64,000 bases of DNA. Source: Asterella californica. Its lineage: Eukaryota; Streptophyta; Marchantiopsida; Marchantiales; Aytoniaceae. The stretch lies in NCBI GenBank assembly GCA_036924285.1, contig JAYKYS010000009.1, positions 21,618,001 through 21,682,000 of the forward strand, written 5' to 3'. This document shows, piece after piece, positions 46,748 to 57,040 of the stretch. Numbering within the stretch: position 1 is the first letter of the stretch; each line of letters begins with the position of its first letter. The notes under the pieces were generated by a model that did no database searches, was not told the DNA's origin, and saw only the letters and a program-made list of their open reading frames with translations. The translations under genes and the position numbers were made by a program.

Positions 46748-49384
46748 TGCTCTGAGCATTTGTTTGACTTGCTAGAAATAAATCTCTGCTTACGAACCTG
46801 CCCCACTCTCGAAAGAGAACTCTATTTATACTCTGCTATCCACTCTACACGGTAAAGCATTTCGTATGACCTCGTTTCTGTTCGTTGGCCCTTCGCCATT
46901 TCTTTCGGGTTCTGTCACGTGCTTTCCACCGCCCTTTCGGTAGCATGTGAAAGAAGCGCTGTTTCCGGGGAGTTTCACTCACCCTTGACTGGTTTCTGGG
47001 AGCGAGCGAAACGTTTTGTAGAGTATGGTGTCAGATATCAAGGCTGGAAACATGTTCTGGTTTGGTAAAGCTCTGTTATCGTTGTGCTTGCGCATGGAGT
47101 TCGGAGTGGTACTCAGTTGATGGATGATTCGTCACGTGGATGCCACCGCTTGACATATGAAGTGCGTGAGGGGTCCTGTATAAGGAGGCAAATCCAGGTA
47201 GAGTGGAGTGTGAAAGTCGTACGTCATCTGCTCAAGCTACCGTGGTTAAGGTTGTTATCATGGAGATTCTGGGTCGACATAATCTCCTCTAGAGTCGAGA
47301 GACCTAGTTAACGTCGATCCTGGGTGGATGTCCCAACGTCCATGCTTTGTGTGAAGACCAGAAGAAGAGACGAGGGATTCCCTCACTCTGTTGCGTCCAA
47401 ACCTTCGTCGCTGGCAATCACGCACGCGCGTTTAGGGTTTAGGGTTCTGTCCCCGAAGCCAGGCACTTTTTCCGTTGCAGTTTCGCAATGTGGATTACCA
47501 CACCAACTTTGTTGGGAATATATGTCACTAGTGGAAAGGAATCTTGGTCAGACCGCAGAACAGGAGTCACTCTTGTTTCCTGGAATCTTATTTTCTGCTG
47601 GGACTTTGTACTGTACTCGTAAGTATTAGGGGGTGTCAATGTTCACTCTGATAGTAGAATTTTACATAAAAACAAATGGAAGAAACGGATGAAGATTTAG
47701 TAAGAAAGCGATAGAAGATTTAATAAAAAAGTGCTTGGGATGTTTTTTCGCGGGTATCTCTGGAGGTGATTGCAGAAAACATCTTCTAAAGTCTAGTCGA
47801 AGTTGTAACTTTTTCTTGTGTGTCCAAAATCATCCGGAAAGGGTCTAACATTGACACTCCCTATTATTCTCTATTATCAGTGGGCATCTGGAAGATAACT
47901 TCCATTCTTTGCTCAGCAACGTGCGCGAGATATTTTGGCAATACTTGGTTTAAATGCGGTTTGTTTGTGAGAAATCATTAGAGTGCATCGCGACGTGAAC
48001 CTCCATCCACTGTAATGTGTGTGGTATACAGCATTGGCAGTATTTGGGTTTTATTGCGGTTTGTTTCGTTTCAGTAATTTTTGTTATATTTTTGTTATCC
48101 TATAGATTAGTTATATATAGATTATGAAAACAAGAAAAGAAAGGAGAATATTGTGTCGTGTAGCGTAATGGACTGATGGAGTCATTGTAAAAACCGGAAA
48201 GAGAAAAAAGAAGTAGAGATAACGGACGAACGGTGTAATTGTGAAAATTGAAAAGGAAAAACTATAGATTACGGTAACTCGTTAACAAATAGTTTCATGA
48301 TTCCGTTGCAAGCGTAGTTTATTATTTTTTGATGTGGTGATGGTGGAGACCAATAATATTAAGGAGTGTTAATCTAAGAGAGCGGTAATCCTAACTAGCA
48401 GGATGGAGATTCTGCCAGTTTTTGAATGTGTGTTATTGACTTAATTTTTATTAGAGTCATAATTTTTCCAAGATAAAATACGATCATTTAGAGATAAGTG
48501 TTTTAAATAAGATATTTAATAAGACTTTAGATTTTTAATTGATGAGAAAATGTTGATTCATATTTATTTTAGGTTCGGTAAAATATTTTATTTTAATGAT
48601 AAAATATTAAATTTTAATGAACCATGTCCATTTCAACTATCTTTGTCTTTCGTCACTTAACAAAGTGGAGTTCTTTAGGAGTTACCTTGCTCTACAAAGC
48701 GTACTTCGTTGCTCGAAATTATTTGACACTCCTATTGGAGAATCGAAAAGATAGGATCGTTTCTTGAGCGTTCTCTTCATTCGTCTACAGACTTCTGAGA
48801 ACATAGGCAAAATGCATAGAAGTTGGAGACCAATAGTTCAGTTTAGGGTAGAAATCAAAATTCTATACTAAGGAAAGTTTCATGAAAATGTCTGAGGTTT
48901 TTTTTCTGCATACATGTAAGACTTCTGTTCGCGTGGTAGGCATGAAATTTGATTTTCAAAGCGGAGGTTTCCCTAAACCCTAGACATGAAACTTGTTTCT
49001 TACGAGCAGAAACGTTTGTGGTTTTTCACAAATCTCCGAGAAATTCCCATTTTCTTCTGACAGTGCCGAAAAACATTTCTAGAAGGAGCTTGCTATTCTT
49101 TCAAATTGTGGACCGTCAAATATTCCTTCACCCGACTTATTCAACATTCAACATTTCACTCTCTCTTCTTCCTATGCTCTCTGCTCTTCACGCTATCTCC
49201 CGTGGAATGAACAAGGTTTCGATACCTTTCATGACAAGGAGGTACCATCAAGCACTCACAAGCTAATCAGCAAAAAGCTCATCGACCGAACAAGCATGCA
49301 CAATGGCACAATGGAAAGAGATGGATCTGAAAAGATCACTCTATAAGATCAGACCAGCAAACTCCCAACACGTCGGGAGGTGCT
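46748..49384. other. No gene seen
   Basis: The left part (46,750-47,640) is balanced in composition and may hold the 3' UTR of the pectate lyase gene and unassigned sequence; the rest is AT-rich. Two telomere-type units occur at 47,431-47,446. CCCTAAACCCTAG near 48,974 is a second, single telo-box-like word. Confidence 0.45.
47431..47446 (+). repeat. Short interstitial telomere-like repeat (TTTAGGG x2)
   Basis: TTTAGGGTTTAGGGTT, two units of the plant telomere motif. It could equally be a telo-box of an unrecognised promoter. Confidence 0.7.
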
Positions 49385-50192
49385 TCAAACTGGCACGTAG
49401 TGCATGTGGTATCCGTTCCCGTCACTATCGACCTGCCTAAAGAAGTCAAACAACACATACTCTCCAACATCTTTTTTAGTAAGATCGTAATAAGCTCGCA
49501 AGGAAAATTGCTGGAACCTTAACCTCGTGAGTGGATCTCCAAATTTCAACAGATTACAAGTCTCTTCATCCAATAAGAGAGAGTATTCAATAACGCTCTC
49601 AATTTGGTTGTTGTGGTTGGGGACCAAGCACGAAAGTTGTACAAGAAACTTCTCAAAGACAAGGTGTTACAGCTGGAGGATACGTTTGCTGCTGTTAACA
49701 CTTACGGACCGACTTCTACGACTCCAACCCACCACCTAACATCAGACAGCTTGTAACAGTGTTGGTTCTAAGGGCCAACGAGTTGTTGTACAATCTAGCA
49801 AAGTTCTTTTTTCAACCAGTTGGAAGAGTCTTACACAAAGAAGTGGTCGCCGAGGAGAAACGTACTACGCTAAGGACAATCACTCTAACTGAAAGGGAGT
49901 CTTTCATAACAAAAATCATTGTTCCTCTAGCAGAGAACATCCAGATTTCTTTATTGTTCAACTACGAGAGCCTCCACTCTGTTGTTTCTGTTGTAATGCA
50001 CTGACACATAAAGCAGAAAAATTTCAGATCATGCACAAATAACAGGCTGCTCAAATCTAGGATCTCAACCAGCGTCCAACGTCCACAACCGATCACAGAC
50101 AACCTACTCAGGTCTCGCAGCTGACCAATGACTTCCTTTCCTCTTCAAGTTCCTCAGCTTCTTCTGACTCTGCTGCGAGAACGCAAAAGTGG

Positions 50193-50690
50193 TTGAGAGC
50201 TAGTGCAAGGAAAGAGTTCTTCCTGGAAGGTACAGATGTATCATCAGGGCCATGCCATGAATATGTGGAAGCTGCCCTCCAAGCTCTATACAGTCCCTCC
50301 AACAAAGCTCCCTCCACTTCGTTCAACGAAACGAAAAACATACCAATGCAAACCACTTCTGCAAAGAAAGTGAATCGTTCTCAAGCTTCTGCTTCCACTA
50401 CTGCAGCCTCCATTCTAGAAGCTGATATTCTACCGCTGTCCGGATATGTTCAGACTACCACCGCGCTACTCAACACAAGGATTCTAGCAACACCTCAGTA
50501 TACTAAGGTATACAAATCAATGCAACAAGTTTGGATGCTGATTGCAAGAGGATTTGTCACTTCACCGTTCTACAATGATTGCAAACATATAGAAAACACC
50601 ATCAGGAAGCCTAAAAAAGCTCATAGGAAGAGTGACAAACCTCAACAGGCGAAGCAAGAAGCAACAAAGAAACAAAAACACAACGTATAG
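50193..50690 (+). pseudogene. LINE B ORF1-like C-terminal part
   Basis: A 165-codon open frame starting MRASARKEFFLEGTDVSSGP and ending in a Lys/Gln-rich basic tail. It lies directly before the ORF2 endonuclease start, so by position it is the end of ORF1. No zinc knuckle is visible in the frame. Weaker frames upstream (49,527-49,739 and 49,759-50,004) may be the rest. Assignment is by position only. Confidence 0.45.
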
Positions 50691-50699
50691 AGCTCGTAT

Positions 50700-50935
50700 A
50701 GATGACGTGCTGCTGGAGTTCTCAACCATAAAACTCATTGTGGCTTCTTACAATGTGCGAGGGTCATGCACTCGAGCTGCAAAGACGAGATTGAAGGACA
50801 CCATAGCTAACGTCGGCAGTCGATCTTATTGCAATACAAGAACATTAGACCAGAGCAGCTCATACCGACTTCTTCATCAAAACCATCTGGTCCAAGGTCT
50901 CCATCCTCTTGTTAACTGCTGAGAATGAAATCCAT
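50700..50935 (+). pseudogene. LINE B ORF2, endonuclease part 1
   Basis: IKLIVASYNVRGSCTRAAKT followed by RLKDTI is the endonuclease N terminus, with the first active-site Asn in SYNVRG. A frame change near 50,830 is followed by FIKTIWSKVSILLLTAENE. The match stops exactly where the LTR at 50,936 starts. Confidence 0.75.
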
Positions 50936-52777
50936 TATCGTGTCAGATTTTGCATGAACGATATCCAAGAAAACACGAGGTTCTTGGCTGTGGAGATGTA
51001 GTGTGCTGAACAGAGACAAGAAAGAGAGAAACAAGCACGAAAACGAACTTCACAATATATACCAACTCTCAACGTATATACACTACCGGTTCTTTTTTCC
51101 TAAGAACACAAACAGAGAAACAGACCACAACGGTCTGTAATCTGCTTCAAAAACCTCCTAAAACGAGTCTCCGAATCTCAACCAAGATCCAAAATCATCG
51201 AAGCGTATCTCAAAGCAAGAGAAACATCTCTTTGCTAACAAAAAGAGCTGCATCAGCATCACACGATTGAAACCCAAGTTTAAACAACATCCATGTACAA
51301 GCTCTTAGCTAAAGCTAGCTACCACAAGCTGTACATAACCAACTAGAACTCCAACGAACTCAAAAAGATGAAATTCGTAGCGAAGGAACCGAAAAAGATC
51401 TATTTGAGAACTCTCAAATAGCTTCTTTCGCCAAAGGGTCTTCAGATGTCGATAAGGCCTTCCTTCTTGACTCTGTAGGTCTCAAGAAATATCAGATCCG
51501 ACTCCTTACAGCCGAGATATCACCGATTTTTGGTTGCAGGTGGTCGAACTTACAAAAACTTCTCCCTACGGCTTAAAACCGCGCACACCGTCCAAACGGA
51601 TCGTTTGATCTGATATCCGTCTTTTCTGGTAGGTAGATCTAGCTATCTTGAACCCAACGAGACTCCAAACAAGCTATTTGGAGTTTCTTTTGCAAAACCA
51701 CGCAAGAAATTTGATCGTAGGTTGCAAAAAACTGACGTAAATTGACTTTCTACGGCTCAAACTCGCTCACCACACCCAAACCAACAATCCAATCCACACA
51801 CGGTTTGATACTCTCTGATCGCATAGGCACCAAGAATGAAGAGCTTGGCTCACCGATCACAAGAACAACCCAACTTTAGGTCACAGATGAACAAAAAACT
51901 GACGTAAATGCTTCCCTGCGAGCCAATTTCACTCAGAACTCTCAAATCGTCTGATGAAACTTTGTATTGTCTTCAATTTCATGAAGAACTCGACGTTCTG
52001 GTCTCGATGGATCCAAAGACTGCAAGTTTGGACTCTGGAACGACGCGAACGGTCCAACTCTCTTTCACAGGTTACTCAAGCACTCCAAATCCTCTCCCTG
52101 CGTCTCAATTGCTCTCAGAACACATTCTCCGATGTGCCTCTTCACGAACTGTCTTAACATGTGCGTAGCCTGCACAGATTTGAACCCAACGACGCCTTGC
52201 ACTTTTGCATTGGACCACCAAATCTTCCGAACCGTCCGCTGACAAGTCGCAAGAACAAGCTAACTCCTTAAGCTGCCCCCTTACGTCAATGGCGTACGTA
52301 CAAATTTTTCCAGATAATGAGCAACTAGGCCCTTTACATCCTTAGTATAGCGCTAGAAGCGACAAATACCCAGTCAGCAACAGTAAACTGGGGCCTAGCT
52401 TGATTTTCTCTTCTTTTGAGTCTCGTAACTTCTCCATTAGACGTCCAAATGAAACAGACGAAGTGCCCATGGAAAGTTGACAATGAGCTCTACCCATCGA
52501 TGTAATGAAAGTGAAGATCTGAAGTTGTGAAAAAAGCCCATAAGTTGAGGTCTAGCTTGTTTCTCTCATCTTTCGAATCTCGTAACTTCTCCACTAGGCG
52601 TCCAACTGAAGTAGACGAAGTGCCCATGGAAAGCTGACAAAGAACTCTACCCATCGATGTAATGAAAGTGAAGATCCGAAGTTATGTCAAAAGTCTCATT
52701 TTTAGTCCCATGAGTATCTTTGGAACGATAAGCACAAAAGTTTGATTTTCAAGTAGGAGCCGGTCCACGACACGACA
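50936..52777 (-). repeat. 3' LTR of the gag-only element
   Basis: It runs from TATCGTGTCAGATTTTGC to CCACGACACGACA, giving ends TGTCGTG...CACGATA on the minus strand, an inverted pair with one mismatch. Inside, a segment of about 110-125 bases (CGTAACTTCTCCA...ATGTAATGAAAGTGAAGATC) is duplicated at about 52,422-52,520 and 52,568-52,685. Confidence 0.85.
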
Positions 52778-52789
52778 TCCACCCCCTCT
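52778..52789 (-). other. Polypurine tract of the gag-only element
   Basis: On the minus strand AGAGGGGGTGGA lies directly against the 3' LTR, where plus-strand DNA synthesis is primed in LTR retrotransposons. Confidence 0.75.
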
Positions 52790-53579
52790 AAACATGTGCA
52801 TCCTCCGATGGACACCAGAGATACCAATCAAAGAGTGGACCGACACTTACATCATCTTGTCATCCTCCCTCCCATCTCTGTCAATCTCATCCTCTAGGTT
52901 GCAACCTGATCGTCATCTTTAAGTTGCAACTGCATGATTTTCCCAGGATCCATGCTCATGGCATCTCTTCTTCAACCTCCCATCCAATCACCCTCTCTAA
53001 ATCTACACATCTTTCAATATGCGTTCAAAGACATAGAAGGAGTAAACCATTATATCATAGAAATGTCTTCCATCCACCCAATAGAACCTCACCGTCGAGG
53101 TTTGTGACCCTAGTGTCGTAATAGACATCATTAGTCATCTCAATCATCACCCTGTATCCTGATTGTAACCCTCAACCTCAAACCTGTACATGTGATCGTA
53201 CGTATCCTTCTCTTTTTTGTTTTCTGAAAAAGAAAAACCACATTATGGCAACCAAAATCCTCAATCCCAACCATCACTACGCTGTACAATAGTATCCTCT
53301 CAAACACCATCCTCCCTTGTCTTCTCTTCTGACCTTTACAACCTCCCAAGCATCATCCTCCCAACCCTAATCAGCTTCAGCAATGACTTCTCTCTTGTAA
53401 GTCATCCTTATCCATCATCTTATATCCGTAGCCTCGAGAGCATCTGTCCACTCTCTTTCACACTCAGCATGTCGTTCGTCTTTGAGAATGTCAATATTGA
53501 CGTCATAGACTTCTCTTGTAGTCACACTCAAGACCTCACATGATATGAACCCAACCTTGGTATCTCGAATGCGCTCCTC

Positions 53580-54900
53580 TCAACCTCTCTTCACATTCAT
53601 CGTCATCATCCCAATATCTGGTTGTTGTTTGCGTACAATCAGATCACGCATACTCACTATCTGTACCTCAATCATCTCCTCTGGTTGTGAAGGATCGTCC
53701 TCCATTGTCAGTTGAGAAAGAATAGTTTCTTGTTGAACTTTATCCTCTCGAGCTTGCTTCTCTAAAGAAGTCTCTTCTTGTCTCTTCTTCTCACTCTGTG
53801 TCGTGGATGCAGTATCCAACTTGAGCTCGCTTGGATCCACGTGCTCATCCAAATCATCCCTATGGAGATCATGCTCAATCTCTTCCACCTTAGCACCATA
53901 GCTTGTAGCTTGTAGCTTCGATAGCTACAACTACATGTACTGCAAAGTAATCATCCACAAACTTCTTCATACCTCCTTTCCCACCGTTGGCTTGAAAGAG
54001 AGTACCCATACTTTTGAACCAAACATTTTCATCCTCCCAAGAAATAACCTCTCGTTACAAAGACTCTGCAAAGTCGATGCAATCTTCTCGCTGATGCTCA
54101 ATATCATCACGCCACACACACTGATGTACCCAAGCTGATTTGGGTACAAGCACCGTCTTGGTCGACAATCCCTTATCCTCCAACCTAGTAATCTTAGCTT
54201 GTAGGTCTTGCATCTTTTGTTGTAGGTCCTCGATGGTTGGATCCTTCTCCTCTACAACCACAACTGGAGGTTGAACCTCAGATACTATCCGAATTGATGT
54301 GATTGTCAGTGATACATGTGTCGACTTTGTAATCCTTTCCCTTGTATGTCTTCGTTTGACAAGAAGCTCAACAGCTTCATGCACAACCTCCCAATTCCTT
54401 ATCAACCATTCTTTTTTCTCTCCATCCTCCAAAAGTAATCTCAACTGTTCTTGCCATGGTTCATCCGCAACTTGAAGAAACAGCTCCGTCTTATAGATCT
54501 CCAAGGTTAGCTTCTCCACCTGAGATAGTTGAGAGAATTGTTTCTCAAACTCCCTTAACATCTTTGTAGGTTGTAAACTCTTGTTGGGTCGGTTAACCCA
54601 TCCCAAAAATGATTTTTTGGTTACTCGATCTGAGTTTCTCAAGAAATATTCCTCCATCAGCGCATGTGAAAATGTATCCTAATTCCTCCCAAAATGCTTT
54701 GTTAGACCCTTCACATGCTCTCTTATCTCAGGCACCGCAGCGAGTTCGAATGTCCTTCTCCGGTACCTGATCCAAATCCATCTCCATCTTGTAACATCTC
54801 AAGTACTTTGAGATGTCTCCCCCATCAAATAGATCGAGCTTGTCGATCATCCTTCGAAGCGCCTTCGTCTCCAAAGCCTCTTTTTGTTGGTTCCTTTGCT
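53580..54900 (-). pseudogene. Gag of the gag-only element, broken
   Basis: Gag forms the particle that packages element RNA. Reading on the minus strand, the first part (about 54,900-54,660, with frame changes) contains KALRRMIDKLDLFDGGDISK and YLRCYKMEMDL, matching GRFEGRDISRYLREYRGEME in the Ty3 gag at 9.4 kb. The main open frame (54,657-54,055) continues with NSDRVTKKSFLGWV, KTELFLQVADEPWQ, a coiled-coil stretch (IEDLQQKMQDLQAKITRLED) and a damaged zinc knuckle, CVWRDDIEHQREDC, in which the second Cys is Arg. A last frame (53,888-53,580) is a charged linker (EEIEHDLHRDDLDEHVDPSE). The sequence then runs out without any aspartic protease motif. Confidence 0.75.
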
Positions 54901-55165
54901 CTTGTCACAAAAATAAAGTGAAGGTTTGACACAAACATGCAGTTGATGCATCCAACTGCACCCCTGGTATACCCTTTGATCCGTTCATCCCGTCCATAGT
55001 CATGGCTCGTTCCATCCTCCCATCCTCTCATGATCCCAAACATCTACATATCCATCATCCCAAGTCTGTAACATCTTCCCGAACAACCGTATCCATCTTC
55101 ATCCTCGTTCATGATTGTTGATCTCTTCTTCCAAGTTCTAACACACAAAAATCTCCACTCGAGAC

Positions 55166-55184
55166 CTTCACGTCGAGTTCACCA
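55166..55184 (-). other. Primer-binding site candidate of the gag-only element
   Basis: On the minus strand TGGTGAACTCGACGTGAAG starts three bases inside the 5' LTR. It opens with TGG, the complement of a tRNA 3' CCA end. I could not say which tRNA it matches. Confidence 0.55.
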
Positions 55185-55187
55185 CCG

Positions 55188-57040
55188 TATCGTGTCGGAT
55201 TTTGCCTGAAAGATGTCTAGGAAAAAGTGAGGTTCTTGGCTGTGGAGATGTAGTGTGCTGAACAGAGACAAGAAAGAGAGAAACAAGCACAAAAATGAGC
55301 GTCACAATATATATCAACTCTCAACGTATATACACTGCCGGTCCTTTTTCTCTAAGAACACAAAACTGAGAAATAGACCAGAGCGGTTTGTAATCTGCTT
55401 CAAAAACCTCCTAAAACGAGTCTCCGAATCTCAACCTAGACCCAAAACCACCGAAGCGTAGCTCAAAGTAAGAAAAACATCCATTTGCTAACAAAAAGAG
55501 CTACACCAGCATCACACGATTGAAACCCAAGTCCAAACAACACCCATGTACAAGCTCTTAGCTAAAGCTAGCTACCACAAGCTGTACATAACCAACTAGA
55601 ACTCCAACGAACTCAAAAAGATGAAACCCGTAGCGAAGGAATCGAAAAAGACTTATTTGAGAATTCTCTCCTTTCGTCAAATGGTCTTCAGATGTCGATA
55701 AGGCCTTCCTTTCCTGACTCTGTAGGCCTCAAGAAATATCAGATCCGACTCCCTACAGCCGAGATAGCGCCGATTTCGATCGCAGGTGGCCGAACTTGTA
55801 AAAACTTTTTCCTACGGCTTAAAACCACGCACACCGTCCTAAAGGATCCTTTGATCTGATATCCGTCTTCTCCGACAGGTAGATCTAGCTACCTTGAACC
55901 CAACAAGACTCCAAACAGGCTATGTGGAGTTCCCTTTGCAAAACCACGCAAGAAATTTAGTCGCAGGTTGCAAAAAACTGACGTAAATCGACTCTCTACG
56001 ACTCAAACTCGCTCACCACACCCAAATCAACAATCCAATCCGCACACGGTCTTCTCCTGTACGTAGGTGAAGACTCCCTGATCGTATAGGCACCAAGAAT
56101 GAAGAGCTTGGCTCACCGACCGCGAAGAATAACCCAACTTCAAGTCGCAGACGAACGAAAAACTGACGTAAGCGCTTCCTTGCGAGCCAATTTCACTCAA
56201 AACTCCCAAATCGTCCGATGAAACTTCGTATCGTCTTCAATTTCCTGAAGAACTCGGCGTTCTGATCTTGATGGATCCAAGGACAGCAAGTTTGGACTCC
56301 GGAACGGCCCTAACGGTCTAACTCTCCTTCACAGATTACTGAAGCACTCCAAATCCTCTCCCTGCGTCTCAGTTTCTCCCAGAACATATTCTCCGATGTG
56401 CCTCTTCACAAATCGTCTTAACAAGTGCGTAGCATGCACAGATATGAACCCAACGACGCCTTGCGCGTTTGCATTGGACCTCCAAATCTCCCGAACCGTC
56501 CGTTGACAGGTCGCAAGAACAAGCTAACCCCTTAAGCTGCTCCCTTACGTAAGTGGCGTACGTACAAGTTTTGCCAGATAATGTGCAACTAGGCCCATTG
56601 CGTCCTTAGTATAGCGCCAGAAGCCGCAAATACCCAGGCAGCAATTGTAAACTAGGGTCTAGCTTGATTTTCTCTTCTTCTGAGTCTCGTAACTTCTCCA
56701 CTATGCGTCCAAATGAAATAGACGAAGTGCTCATGAAAAGCTGACAATGAGCTCTACCCATCGATGTAATGAAAGTGAAGATCCGAAGTTGTGAAAAAAG
56801 CCTATAAGCTGAGGCCTAGCTTGCTTTTCCCATTTTTTGAGTCTCGTAACTTCTCCACTAGGCGTCCAACTGAGTAGACAAAGTGCCCATGGAAAGTTGA
56901 CAAGGAGCTCTACCCATCGATGTAATGAAAATGAAGATCCGAAGTTGTGCAAAAAGCCTTATTTTTAGTCCCATGAGTGTCTTTGGAGCGATAAGTACAG
57001 AAGTTTGATTTTCAAGTAAGAGCCGGTCCACGACACGACA
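55188..57040 (-). repeat. 5' LTR of the gag-only element
   Basis: From TATCGTGTCGGATTTTGC to CCACGACACGACA it aligns throughout with 50,936-52,777. The internal duplication is also present, at about 56,690-56,785 and 56,840-56,945, so the duplication predates this insertion. Confidence 0.85.

Larger units (their letters stand above)
50936..57040 (-). mobile_element. Gag-only LTR retrotransposon (TR-GAG-like), nested in LINE B
   Basis: A structurally complete but coding-poor element on the minus strand: 5' LTR 57,040-55,188, primer-binding site, decayed gag, no protease, RT or integrase, polypurine tract, 3' LTR 52,777-50,936. The interior is only 2.41 kb against LTRs of about 1.84-1.85 kb. 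The LTRs differ at roughly one base in ten over the first 250 bases, so the insertion is old. No perfect target duplication is visible (TCCAT on the left, TCGTG on the right). Plants are known to carry non-autonomous LTR elements that keep only gag (TR-GAG), which fits; loss of pol by deletion is the alternative. The gag is related to that of the Ty3 element at 7-10 kb. Confidence 0.8.
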
